A stretch of 64,000 nucleotides of DNA, from assembly GCA_947168885.1 (NCBI GenBank), contig CAMVNQ010000009.1:53354-117353 (forward strand), written 5' to 3'. The notes under the pieces were generated by a model. It had not been told where the DNA came from. It searched no databases and worked only from the letters and a program-made list of their open reading frames with translations. Position numbers and translations under genes: made by a program. Of the stretch, positions 1 through 8,715 are shown piece after piece (within the stretch, counting starts at the first letter, position 1; each line of letters begins with the position of its first letter). Origin of the DNA: an uncultured Clostridia bacterium (GTDB lineage Bacteria; Bacillota; Clostridia; Oscillospirales; Ruminococcaceae).

Positions 1-54
1 AACGGATTCCGTGAACTCGAACGTCATGTGAGTTTCTTCAAAGACATAAAATAA
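1..54 (+). CDS. 3' end of an unidentified upstream gene (partial)
   Basis: Frame 1 is open from the window edge and ends in TAA at 52-54, giving 17 residues with normal coding composition (tail FFKDIK). The protein cannot be identified. It is called only because the frame is open to the edge and the next promoter starts 56 bases later. It could be chance. Confidence 0.35.
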   Translation, partial: NGFRELERHVSFFKDIK

Positions 55-109
55 CCCGAAAACGACGTAAAAAACAATACAAAACCCTGTCGTACTGCAC
101 CGTGCAAGG

Positions 110-138
110 TTGACAAATGATGTAAAATGATTTATAAT
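110..138 (+). promoter_or_regulatory. Promoter of the GGDEF gene
   Basis: TTGACA at 110-115 and TATAAT at 133-138 are separated by exactly 17 bases, a full vegetative-sigma consensus. The start codon lies 33 bases downstream of the -10 box. Confidence 0.85.
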
Positions 139-170
139 ACTGGTAATGCTACGTTATAAGGGGTACAAAA

Positions 171-1535
171 ATGAATCCGCTAAAAAGGGTAAAAAAAGAG
201 GGCATTTCACTTAAAATCGCACATATTCTTATGATAGTGCTGACATTCATAATCATGTGTATGCTTCTTTTCTTTACATTCCGTTCAAGTGTACTATACT
301 CAGAACTCGGAGACATCACGGACAGCTACATAGAACTCCAGAAAAGTGCGGAAAGCTTAATGGACGCTTCCGATTATCTCACCGACAAGGTCCAGCGCTT
401 CACCGTCATCTTAGATGAAGCCGATATGAATGCATACTTCGACGAAGCACACAATGTACGCCGGAGAGAGATCGCGGTCGAAGAAATGGAGCGTCGCGCA
501 CCCGATAAAATGGCTTATGAGGTGCTTAGTTTAGCTCTCGAAAGCTCGGTGAACCTTATGGATACCGAGTACCGGGCAATGAAGCTTATATGTGATGCGT
601 GCGGCTATACCACAGAGTTCCCCGAGATCAACAATGCAGTACTGCCCGAAGGGTATGAGAAAATGACCAGGGACGAGAAGATACATCTTGCTCAGTCATT
701 GGTACACGACGGAAAATACTATGAGCAGAAAACGAGCATACGCAAGGGAATGGAAGACTGCATAAAAACGCTCATCGATGACACCCAGCGAGTTCAGACC
801 AGTATAAACTCAAAACTGCGCATCAATATGGCTGTGATGCAGGTGCTTCTCATAGTTCAGTCGATAGGTATGATAATAGTGCTCTGGCTGACCTCCTACC
901 TCGGCATTAACCCGATACTCAAGAGCGTACAGAGGATACGCGAGAATAAGAAGATGCCGGTCACGGGCTCATACGAGTTCCGCTACCTCGCAAAGACATA
1001 CAACAAGATGTATGAAGCAGTCCAGAAAAGCATAGAGAACCTCAACTATGAAGCTTCGCATGATAAGCTGACAAATCTGTACAACCGCGCAGGCTACGAT
1101 CTCATAAGCGAGAGCATCGACCTGAGCTCGACCGCTGTCATAATCATAGACGCAGACAAGTTCAAGGAAATAAATGATACAAACGGGCACCAGATCGGAG
1201 ACGCGATACTGAGGAAAATAGCGGATGCCCTCAAGTACACTTTCCGACGTGAGGATTATATCTGCCGTATCGGCGGCGACGAGTTCTTCGTGTTCATGCT
1301 GCACATGGACGAAAAGCGCAAAAATCTCATAAGCATAAAGATCGACCACATAAATAAGGAACTCGCGGATACAAGCGACGGGCTTCCTGCGACATCTATA
1401 AGTGTAGGTGTTGCATTCGGCTGTAACGAGGAAAACCTTGAATCGACCTTCAAACACGCCGATGAAGCTCTATATTTTATGAAATCAGCAGGAAAACACG
1501 GCTGCTCATTCTACGATTATAAAATAACAAAATAA
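171..1535 (+). CDS. Membrane diguanylate cyclase (GGDEF)
   Basis: This 454-residue protein should make cyclic-di-GMP from two GTP at the inner face of the membrane. A membrane helix lies near residues 17-39 and a second near 222-244; the roughly 180 residues between form an extracellular, mainly helical sensor of unrecognised type. The C-terminal GGDEF domain (about 290-450) has an intact signature (IGGDEFF, near residue 368) and an RxxD inhibitory-site motif (RRED) five residues before it, so it looks active and product-inhibited. AAGGGG precedes the ATG at good spacing. It has its own consensus promoter and ends at a hairpin shared with the convergent HD-GYP gene. The pairing of a cyclase next to a likely phosphodiesterase is typical of local c-di-GMP control; the signal is unknown. 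Confidence 0.9.
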   Translation: MNPLKRVKKEGISLKIAHILMIVLTFIIMCMLLFFTFRSSVLYSELGDITDSYIELQKSAESLMDASDYLTDKVQRFTVILDEADMNAYFDEAHNVRRREIAVEEMERRAPDKMAYEVLSLALESSVNLMDTEYRAMKLICDACGYTTEFPEINNAVLPEGYEKMTRDEKIHLAQSLVHDGKYYEQKTSIRKGMEDCIKTLIDDTQRVQTSINSKLRINMAVMQVLLIVQSIGMIIVLWLTSYLGINPILKSVQRIRENKKMPVTGSYEFRYLAKTYNKMYEAVQKSIENLNYEASHDKLTNLYNRAGYDLISESIDLSSTAVIIIDADKFKEINDTNGHQIGDAILRKIADALKYTFRREDYICRIGGDEFFVFMLHMDEKRKNLISIKIDHINKELADTSDGLPATSISVGVAFGCNEENLESTFKHADEALYFMKSAGKHGCSFYDYKITK

Positions 1536-1543
1536 AAAAAATG

Positions 1544-1576
1544 ATCCCGTCTGACAACTCTGCTGTCAGACGGGAT
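1544..1576. terminator. Bidirectional terminator
   Basis: A perfect 12-bp stem (ATCCCGTCTGAC with its complement) and a 9-base loop are flanked by A-rich sequence on the left and T-rich on the right, so it can end both the GGDEF gene and the convergent propeller gene. Confidence 0.85.
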
Positions 1577-1583
1577 ATTTTTA

Positions 1584-4500
1584 TTATTCCGGATCAACTA
1601 TCCTGATATTCGTGATCGCGACCTGATCTCCGGTAAGTGCCGCATATATCGTCCCGTTGATGTTTTCGGGCATAATCGCGGTCATTTTTACCATGATACC
1701 CGCGTTCTCGGTACTTACGGTTATCTTCCTGCCATCGACTGCAAATGCAACGGTACAGTCAAAGCCGGTCATATTATATCTCTTCCATGCATCCCAGCCC
1801 TCGAAACCGTCGTTCTTGCTGACACCCGGCGTCGTATCACATTCCGGGTCACACTCCCAGCACTCGCCGTCTATCCTCATGAGCGCAAGATCGCGGTAGC
1901 TTGCACCGCCGACTTTTCCGTCAACCGAACCGAACAGGTTTATAAAAGCACAGTGCCATACAAGCCTTGCGGTCGGAAGGCTCATAGTATGGAACACGAT
2001 CTTCATACCGTTCTTCACGGGTATTCCCTCTGAGGAATCGGAGCGGTATCCGTCGATCTGAACATTCGGGATAACACCTGCGGGAACATTGATGTAGCTT
2101 ACTTCCTCGGCTATTCTCCTGATGTAGTCCGGAGCCATTTCCTCTTCGGACTTGGTAGTCCTTACATCGCTGTATCGGCAATGAACGCCGGTCAGACCGA
2201 TATATGCGTATCTTGCACTGTCGGGAAGCGCTATCGTGACTTCGGAGATCTGCTTTTTACCGATTATCCTGATGAAAACGTGATCTTTGATCTTTACGGC
2301 ATCTATCTTGTATTCACCGTCTTTCAGCACCTGAGACGAGCCGTTCTTTATCACGTTCAGTTCTGTCTTTCTTGCGCCTCCGATAACGGTGTGTCCGTCG
2401 AACCAGACCTCGGCATACTCAAAGTACATCAGGTCTTTCATATTTCTTTCGTCGTTATGCTCGCGGCCGTCAAGCGAGTCGAACAGTATCATCGAAGGTG
2501 CGGCGATATTTCCGCTCACATCGGGAGCGACCATTACATTCACTGTTGTCATACACGGCGTGAGGAGTATGCCTTCAGATACGAAGCTTCTTCTTTCGCC
2601 TACGACGAATTCGTTCTTGCCGGAGTTCTCCTTGACATCTTCCCTTTCCTTCATCTCGTACTCGGTATCTACGTCAATGAGATGTACCATAAGTCTCGCG
2701 AAATCCGGATCGAACTGAGAGCCGGCACCCTTCACAAACTCTTCGCGAACCTTCTGCTGTGGTATCGGGTCACGGTAGCTTCGCTTTGAGGTCATTGCGT
2801 CGTAAGCATCGGCGACCGCGACTATCCTTGCTATCTCAGGAATATCAGTGCCCTTGAGACCGTTCGGATAACCCCTGCCGTCGTAACGTTCGTGGTGGCT
2901 CATCGCACCTATACTAAGATACGGATACTCGCTTATGCTCTGGAGAATCTGTCCGCCCATTGAGGGGTGCTGCTTTATCGTCTTGTATTCCTCATCGGTA
3001 AGCTTACCGTCCTTGTTGATGATACTTCCGGGTATGCCTATCTTTCCGACATCGTGGAGAAGCGCAGCATAGTAGATCTCGTTGCATTCTTCCTCACTCT
3101 TATTGAGCATCTCCGCTATCTTTCTTGAATATACCGCTACTCGCGAAGAATGACCGTGGGTGTACTTATCTTTCGCATCTATCGCGTTTACAAGAGCGGT
3201 AGCTGTCTGCTCGAAGAGGCGCTGCATCTGATCAGCTTCCGCTTCTTTCTTGCGCAGCAGCATATCCTGTCTGCGCTTTAAGAGATTGATAAGAATAATG
3301 GCTACAACGAACGCGGAAGCAACGAGGAACATAGTGAACCACCACTGCTCATACAACGCTGGTTGTTTCTCTATCGTGAATGTCACAGTCTGTCTTGCGG
3401 TATGTGTCGAGCTGTCGATGAGCGACAGACGGTACTCATACGTTCCGCCGCTGAGGTTCGTATATCTAATAGGCTGCATTCCCGACTTGTTCACAACGTT
3501 CGGCTGATTGTCCGCACCCTTAAGGAAATACTGTATCTGCGGGTCATGCATCATATATGTGAGCGCGTAGCCATAAATCGTAATGTTCTCTGCTGTTGGC
3601 GGTATAGTGAACGCGCCGTTTTCATCGGGGTAATAACGATGCTTGTCGTCCTCTATAAAGGGAACAGCGAATTTTATGTCATGGGATTCGACGAAAAAGT
3701 TGTCGATATTTACACGGCTCACACCGCTTCTTCCGGCGATATAAAGGTCACCGTTTTCGTTCAGGTAGCTGAACGAATTTGCAGTAGGCACACAGGCAAG
3801 ACCGTCTGATGTGTTGAAAAACAGATAGTCGTAACTGCTTTTCGATATCATGTCATCAGCGTTTACAACGTATAAACCGTTTGAAGCGAGCACCCACGCT
3901 TTGCCCTCGCTGTCGAAATAAATATCATAGTTGTTTGTGTACGGGAAGCCCTCGACCTGCTTTATCACACCGTCTTTCATGTACTCTATCGAGTTTGAGG
4001 TGATTATCCAGAGCACTCCGCGCTTCTCGTCATTCTTTATGCGCATGACGATATCGCTCGTAAGACCGTCCGCACGCGAAAGATGGGTAATGTTGTTCCC
4101 GTCTGCCACATATATGCCGTCACCGTCAGAACCGAGATAATATTTTCCGTCGGCCGTTGCTTCCGCCGTGAGGATAACGGTATTGCTCAATCCTTTGTCC
4201 GCATCTATGACACGCTCGATCTTACCGTTCCTTATGACGGCAGCACCGCCGTTTGTCGCGGCGAGGATCGCACCGTCGGGAGTCTCAACGGTACAGCGCA
4301 CCATATTGCTCGGAAGACCGTCCGCCTCGGTGAAGCTGATGATCTCGTTTTCGTCGGTATAGCACACAAGTCCGAGATCGTTTGAAAATGTTGAGATCCA
4401 CAAATTGTTACCGGAATCGTTGAGCAGACATCTTATCCGTGCATCTCCGATATATTCGGTGATATAGCCTGTCTTTGATGTGTAGAATCTGTCTGCAAGC

Positions 4501-5705
4501 TGAAGCCCCGTATCTGTACCGATATATATCTTTTCGTCATGCATACAGGTTGTATTGACGACTCTCGGTTCAAATCCCGCACGGTTTGAAAGATCAAAGA
4601 ACTTGTTCGCAGCGATCTTCATAACGCCCTGTCTTCTCGACGTGAACCAAAGGTTTCCCTCGAAGTCCTCACACATATCCTCTATGCCGGCATTGAGCGG
4701 CATATTCCCGAGCTGCCAGTACATACCCGTCCAGTCAGCGTAAAAAATGCGAGTCGTCATGAGCACCCATATCCTGCCTGCCGAATAGTAAAGGCAGTTG
4801 ATTGGGTCCGACGCAAGGATACGCTCCGTGATCTTGTTATAGCCTGCCTGACGCTCCTCGGCAGGGATAGGCCGGTCATAGTACATCTCTGTTTTCTTGA
4901 GATCGGTGAAAGCCTCGGAAAAGCTTCCGTAGCTTAACAGTCCTGTGTTAGAGCCGAGCCATACCTTATCGGCATAATCCGGGCTCGGAAGTATCGCATT
5001 TATCTCACCGGCACCTATGTCGGCACCGTTGAAGAAGTCGGTCATGCGCAGATCCCTAATACGGAACACCGCGCCGCCGCTTGTATTACCGATGACAGCA
5101 CCGTCCTTGGCAGTCTTTATTTCGGTGATATATGTATTCTTTATCTGTGAATCGTTTATTACACCAATGTTATAATCGCGGTCGAAATAGCAGAGTCCCT
5201 GCTTCGTTCCGACAAGAATGTTGCCGTTCCCGTCCTCGGTAACGGCGTTGACCGATGTAGAAAGGAGTCCGTCCTCGGTCGAAAAGTGTCGGCTCTCGCC
5301 GTTATGAAGGCATACAAGCCCGTTATCGTTCGTTCCTATCCATAAGCGTCCGGTGCTGTCCTCAAATACAGCGTTGACGCTCGTTATTCCTCCCGAGGAA
5401 TCCTGTCGTTCAAAAGTAGTGCCGTCATAGCGTATAAGACCGCTGTACCCGCCTATCCAGATAAATCCGTCGGAGGATGACGTTATAGTATTCGCTTCCG
5501 ATGTAGGGAGACCGTTGTCCGCGTTGTAAAGCTTCGCGGCATATCCTATGCCCTCCGTCTGACCGGTGACTGCCAGACCGCCGCCTTCCGAATTTACGGT
5601 GTTCTCGCCTTCTGCAGGCACGCAGATCGCGCCGAACCCGCAGACTGCGGATATTAACACTGCCGCAAAAGTTCTTATGATCTTCCCTGCTCTTGAACCG
5701 CTCAT
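1584..5705 (-). CDS. Sensor beta-propeller / HD-GYP c-di-GMP phosphodiesterase
   Basis: A 1373-residue sensor likely to degrade cyclic-di-GMP. After a signal peptide, repeated WIG/DG motifs of two-component-regulator propellers run to about residue 650, then a Y_Y_Y-type beta domain, one membrane helix (about 787-808), and an HD-GYP domain with intact HDVGKIG (near 882) and a GYP segment (near 940). About 370 residues follow the HD-GYP domain; they are beta-rich and not recognised. The outside propeller probably binds a carbohydrate or other ligand, by analogy with hybrid sensors of gut bacteria. The frame is open to 5825, but the start is placed at 5705: AAGGAG lies 11 bases before this ATG, a signal peptide follows directly, and the promoter at 5833-5861 puts the transcript start at about 5826, which would leave the 5825 start leaderless. 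Confidence 0.88.
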   Translation of the reverse strand: MSGSRAGKIIRTFAAVLISAVCGFGAICVPAEGENTVNSEGGGLAVTGQTEGIGYAAKLYNADNGLPTSEANTITSSSDGFIWIGGYSGLIRYDGTTFERQDSSGGITSVNAVFEDSTGRLWIGTNDNGLVCLHNGESRHFSTEDGLLSTSVNAVTEDGNGNILVGTKQGLCYFDRDYNIGVINDSQIKNTYITEIKTAKDGAVIGNTSGGAVFRIRDLRMTDFFNGADIGAGEINAILPSPDYADKVWLGSNTGLLSYGSFSEAFTDLKKTEMYYDRPIPAEERQAGYNKITERILASDPINCLYYSAGRIWVLMTTRIFYADWTGMYWQLGNMPLNAGIEDMCEDFEGNLWFTSRRQGVMKIAANKFFDLSNRAGFEPRVVNTTCMHDEKIYIGTDTGLQLADRFYTSKTGYITEYIGDARIRCLLNDSGNNLWISTFSNDLGLVCYTDENEIISFTEADGLPSNMVRCTVETPDGAILAATNGGAAVIRNGKIERVIDADKGLSNTVILTAEATADGKYYLGSDGDGIYVADGNNITHLSRADGLTSDIVMRIKNDEKRGVLWIITSNSIEYMKDGVIKQVEGFPYTNNYDIYFDSEGKAWVLASNGLYVVNADDMISKSSYDYLFFNTSDGLACVPTANSFSYLNENGDLYIAGRSGVSRVNIDNFFVESHDIKFAVPFIEDDKHRYYPDENGAFTIPPTAENITIYGYALTYMMHDPQIQYFLKGADNQPNVVNKSGMQPIRYTNLSGGTYEYRLSLIDSSTHTARQTVTFTIEKQPALYEQWWFTMFLVASAFVVAIILINLLKRRQDMLLRKKEAEADQMQRLFEQTATALVNAIDAKDKYTHGHSSRVAVYSRKIAEMLNKSEEECNEIYYAALLHDVGKIGIPGSIINKDGKLTDEEYKTIKQHPSMGGQILQSISEYPYLSIGAMSHHERYDGRGYPNGLKGTDIPEIARIVAVADAYDAMTSKRSYRDPIPQQKVREEFVKGAGSQFDPDFARLMVHLIDVDTEYEMKEREDVKENSGKNEFVVGERRSFVSEGILLTPCMTTVNVMVAPDVSGNIAAPSMILFDSLDGREHNDERNMKDLMYFEYAEVWFDGHTVIGGARKTELNVIKNGSSQVLKDGEYKIDAVKIKDHVFIRIIGKKQISEVTIALPDSARYAYIGLTGVHCRYSDVRTTKSEEEMAPDYIRRIAEEVSYINVPAGVIPNVQIDGYRSDSSEGIPVKNGMKIVFHTMSLPTARLVWHCAFINLFGSVDGKVGGASYRDLALMRIDGECWECDPECDTTPGVSKNDGFEGWDAWKRYNMTGFDCTVAFAVDGRKITVSTENAGIMVKMTAIMPENINGTIYAALTGDQVAITNIRIVDPE

Positions 5706-5832
5706 AGAGAGTATATCTCCTTCCGTTGCTGTCTTTCGGTCAAAAAGTTCTGAGCTGATTACAGATAAAGCTTTTTCGCCGCGTTCCGTTTTCGGCGCGG
5801 ACGCGTACATACTTAGCAAACGCATATAATTA

Positions 5833-5861
5833 ATTATATATCAAGTGGTATAAGTTGTCAA
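5833..5861 (-). promoter_or_regulatory. Promoter of the propeller/HD-GYP gene
   Basis: On the minus strand TTGACA (5856-5861) and TATAAT (5833-5838) are 17 bases apart. The predicted leader is about 120 bases. Confidence 0.8.
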
Positions 5862-5944
5862 GTTTATTGGGCAAAAGTGAGCAAAAAAACACAAAAAATC
5901 TGATATGTTAACAACAGAAAAAAAGCAGGAACCGGCAAATCGGC

Positions 5945-5973
5945 TTTACAAACGCCGACATCTGTGCTATAAT
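5945..5973 (+). promoter_or_regulatory. Promoter with extended -10 before a long leader
   Basis: TTTACA (5945-5950), 17-base spacer, TATAAT (5968-5973) preceded by TGC (extended -10). The next start codon is 250 bases downstream. Confidence 0.75.
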
Positions 5974-5979
5974 TTATGT

Positions 5980-6223
5980 ATCCCCGACAACTGCCTTCGG
6001 GTATTTGTTGCCTTAAAGTCAGTAAAACAGACTTTAAGCGTGTTTTACAGCGGACACATTCCTTGATGTACAGACACTAATCATGCTAAACAGAAACCAA
6101 TAAAAAATACGCAGCAGCAAAAGCCGTGCGGGAACGCCAAGGCGTGACAGCTGCGCTTTGTTCACAAAAGCAGCGCACAGGAACGTTCTTGCGCGCTTAT
6201 AACAGGAAAGCGACGGTGGAGAT
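5980..6223 (+). promoter_or_regulatory. Long structured 5' leader or small RNA, class unknown
   Basis: About 244 bases between a strong promoter and the acetyltransferase start contain no credible coding frame but several foldable segments: a hairpin with CCCGA/TCGGG arms near 5982-6006, a perfect 9-bp stem CTTAAAGTC/GACTTTAAG near 6013-6039 followed by a T-containing tail, and a GCTGC/GCAGC stem near 6151-6175. It may be a cis-acting leader of the acetyltransferase or a separate small RNA. I could not match it to a known riboswitch class. Confidence 0.4.
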
Positions 6224-6775
6224 ATGGAAAAGAAAGACTTTGTGAAGCTGTTTGAGCTTATGCACCCCGGCTTTTTTGACAAGCCGTATATCCGTGAGCT
6301 TCCCGACAGCGAGACGTTTGACGAGATGATACTCCCGCTTGCGGTATTCGACGGGCACATCTATGAAAAAACGCTTGACAGCAGTATAACATTCGGCTTT
6401 TTTTCCGGAGAAACCGACGAGCTGAAAAAAGCGGTCGCACAGGTAGATGAGGGTTGGGTGCCTTTATTCGGCAGCTGTGACAGAGTATATTGCGGCTTTA
6501 TCGGCGGAAGCATCGCAAGTTTCTGCCTCATCGATGATATGGGCGAACACAGCATAGACGGCAGCCGGATCAAAGTCGGCGGTCCGGGCTGCGTCGGAAC
6601 GCTCCCCGAATACCGGAACAGGGGCATAGCTCTTACTATGGTGAAAAAAGCGACTGCCATTCTGCGGGACGAGGGATTTGATCTGAGCTGGATACACTAC
6701 ACGGGTGTTGCGCCGTGGTACGGAAAGCTCGGCTACAAGGTCGTGCTGCAATGGAACAAAAACGGGATAATATAA
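6224..6775 (+). CDS. GNAT-family N-acetyltransferase
   Basis: 183 residues. The C-terminal half carries the acetyl-CoA-binding GNAT motif A (VGTLPEYRNRGIALTMVKKA, about 125-145), followed by a YGKLGYK-type motif B end. The N-terminal half is a divergent region that may set substrate choice; the substrate (amine, peptide or small molecule) cannot be told from sequence. A GGTGGAG Shine-Dalgarno precedes the ATG. The gene is monocistronic between a consensus promoter with a long leader and a bidirectional terminator, so it may respond to a signal sensed in the leader. Confidence 0.8.
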   Translation: MEKKDFVKLFELMHPGFFDKPYIRELPDSETFDEMILPLAVFDGHIYEKTLDSSITFGFFSGETDELKKAVAQVDEGWVPLFGSCDRVYCGFIGGSIASFCLIDDMGEHSIDGSRIKVGGPGCVGTLPEYRNRGIALTMVKKATAILRDEGFDLSWIHYTGVAPWYGKLGYKVVLQWNKNGII

Positions 6776-6784
6776 GGTGACCCC

Positions 6785-6818
6785 AAAAACGGACGCACTC
6801 AGCAGTGCGCCCGTTTTT
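6785..6818. terminator. Bidirectional terminator
   Basis: Arms AAAACGG-CGCACT and AGTGCG-CCGTTTT form a stem with one internal mismatch, flanked by A and T runs. It serves the acetyltransferase and the convergent cstA gene. Confidence 0.8.
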
Positions 6819-6820
6819 TA

Positions 6821-8359
6821 TTATTTTACAGCCGTCGTCACCGGCTTTGTCTTTATTCCCCTGTACAGTACGCCTGCGAAGATCACAGCCGTGAACACTC
6901 CTGCGATGATATAGGACAGCGTTATATCGACAGAGAAACCTACCGGCGCACTCAGCAGATAGCTCGAAGTCACGAAAGAATAGAACAGGAACGGTATTGC
7001 CGGCATCCATACGAATTTCGACTTGCCGTGTCGGATGAGATATATCATTATGGAAGATGTCGCAAATATCGAAAGCGTCTGATTTGCCCAGCCGAAATAT
7101 TTCCAGATCACGTTGAATCCGTTCGGGTCGTTCTTTGCCCAGATAAGTATGCCGGCAGTCAGCGCGAACAGCGGTATCGCAAGAAGTATTCGCTGAACGG
7201 AGTTCTCCTGCTTTATATGCAATGTCTCGGCTATCATGAGACGAAGGGAACGCAGTGCCGTATCGCCGGTAGTTATCGGAAGTATTATAACACCTATGAT
7301 AGCGATAACCCCGCCGATATCACCGAGCATACTTCTGCAGACGACCCCTACCACGCTTGTGGGCGAGATCTGCTGCAAAACGCCGTTCACGCTCTGAAAA
7401 TATCCCCAGCCGGCATCGGTGAGCTGCATAGTTATGCCCGCATTCTCCGCACCGAGCCCGATGACCGCCATAGCTCCGGCAGCCCAGACCATGGCTATGA
7501 ATCCCTCGCAGATCATCATATTGTAGAATGTCATTCTGCCGTGTTTTTCGCTCTCGATCGTCCTCGAAACAAGAGCTGTCTGTGTGCTGTGAAATCCGGA
7601 AAGAATACCGCAGGCGACAGTTACGAAGAACGACGGTATGAAGTGCTCGCTTCTGAAATAAGCGCCGAAATCAAAACCGCCCAGCGTCCAGTCGCCGAAG
7701 ATCTCGGCAAGGTTACTGCCGTTCAAGAACAGCATCACGAAAATACCGACAGCCGAAAGGACCAGTATGCCGCCGAGTAAAGGATACACCTTTCCGATGA
7801 TCTTATCTATCGGGAGCACCGTTGCTATCAGGTAATAAACGAAGATGACACCGTATATTATCCATGTCGAAGCCTCGCCGGCTGTCCCGCCGAAGCCGAA
7901 AAGCTGTGTCGCCGCTATGTCGCCCGGAGTATAGACAAAAACAACCCCGCAAAGAAGTGTCGTTATGCTGACAAAAGCGGTGAAAAAGCCGAAAATTCCT
8001 TTCGGAAGGTGTCGTTTTATCATTTCCGGCATCTGTATGCCGCCCTCGCGGGTGCAGATCATGCCATTGAAATAATCGTGCATTGCTCCGCCGATAACAC
8101 AGCCTATTGGTATAGTTATGAACGCTATCGGTCCGAAGAGTATGCCCTGTATCGGTCCGAGTATAGGCCCCGTGCCCGCTATGTTGAGCAGATTCACAAG
8201 GCTGTTTCTCCACTTTTTCATCGGGACGTAATCTACGCCGTCCTCTTTTTCATAAGCCGGAGTTTTTCTGTCGTCGGGGCGGAATACCTTTTCGCAAAGC
8301 CCGCCATACAGGAATCCGCCGCCTAATAATATCACAATTCCGATTATAAATGTAACCAT
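6821..8359 (-). CDS. cstA: CstA-family carbon-starvation / pyruvate or peptide transporter
   Basis: A 512-residue polytopic membrane protein with more than ten hydrophobic segments. It matches the CstA family: the N-terminal signature around NLLNIAGTGPILGPIQGILF (about 57-76), the conserved GGAMHDYFNGM segment (about 91-101) and later SGFHSTQTALVSRTI. Relatives import pyruvate or peptides when carbon is scarce. It is shorter than the roughly 700-residue enterobacterial form, as is normal for Firmicutes. AAGGAAG precedes the ATG. It is monocistronic, from a full-consensus promoter at 8384-8412. The transported substrate is inferred only from the family. Confidence 0.85.
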   Translation of the reverse strand: MVTFIIGIVILLGGGFLYGGLCEKVFRPDDRKTPAYEKEDGVDYVPMKKWRNSLVNLLNIAGTGPILGPIQGILFGPIAFITIPIGCVIGGAMHDYFNGMICTREGGIQMPEMIKRHLPKGIFGFFTAFVSITTLLCGVVFVYTPGDIAATQLFGFGGTAGEASTWIIYGVIFVYYLIATVLPIDKIIGKVYPLLGGILVLSAVGIFVMLFLNGSNLAEIFGDWTLGGFDFGAYFRSEHFIPSFFVTVACGILSGFHSTQTALVSRTIESEKHGRMTFYNMMICEGFIAMVWAAGAMAVIGLGAENAGITMQLTDAGWGYFQSVNGVLQQISPTSVVGVVCRSMLGDIGGVIAIIGVIILPITTGDTALRSLRLMIAETLHIKQENSVQRILLAIPLFALTAGILIWAKNDPNGFNVIWKYFGWANQTLSIFATSSIMIYLIRHGKSKFVWMPAIPFLFYSFVTSSYLLSAPVGFSVDITLSYIIAGVFTAVIFAGVLYRGIKTKPVTTAVK

Positions 8360-8383
8360 AAGTCTTCCTTCTTTCTATAAAGT

Positions 8384-8412
8384 ATTATACACACTTTTGT
8401 ATCATCTGTCAA
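8384..8412 (-). promoter_or_regulatory. cstA promoter
   Basis: Minus strand TTGACA (8407-8412), 17 bases, TATAAT (8384-8389). Confidence 0.85.
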
Positions 8413-8605
8413 CGATTTAACTTTATAAAAAACACGGTTACAAAATGGTATCCTTCAGAGACTTATGTGGCTATAATCATAATCTTTCCGAATAAAAACA
8501 AGCAATATGTAACTTTTTATATCTTTTATGCACATTTATAATGCGTAAGGCAGCAACTCAGTTATATATTTTGCGAGAAGTTTTATACATACCGTGATAT
8601 TTTTA

Positions 8606-8634
8606 TTGACAAATCTTCTATCCCGTATTATAAT
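8606..8634 (+). promoter_or_regulatory. Promoter of the degenerate GGDEF gene
   Basis: TTGACA (8606-8611), 17 bases, TATAAT (8629-8634). The rest of the 8413-8605 stretch is AT-rich and holds nothing else I can support. Confidence 0.85.
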
Positions 8635-8715
8635 ATACCAAGAACATCGGTAAACCCAAAATACCGAGTGTATGAACAACAAACAGTCTGTATATCAGAC
8701 AAGAAGGAGCAACAT

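Noticed and set aside
2181..2789. Long antisense frame inside the HD-GYP gene (and similar long frames opposite other genes)
   Set aside because: Composition is that of a reverse shadow: no ribosome site, no domain motif, and the sense gene is well supported.
5706..5825. N-terminal extension of the propeller/HD-GYP protein
   Set aside because: The upstream ATG falls at the predicted transcript start, while ATG 5705 has AAGGAG and begins a signal peptide.
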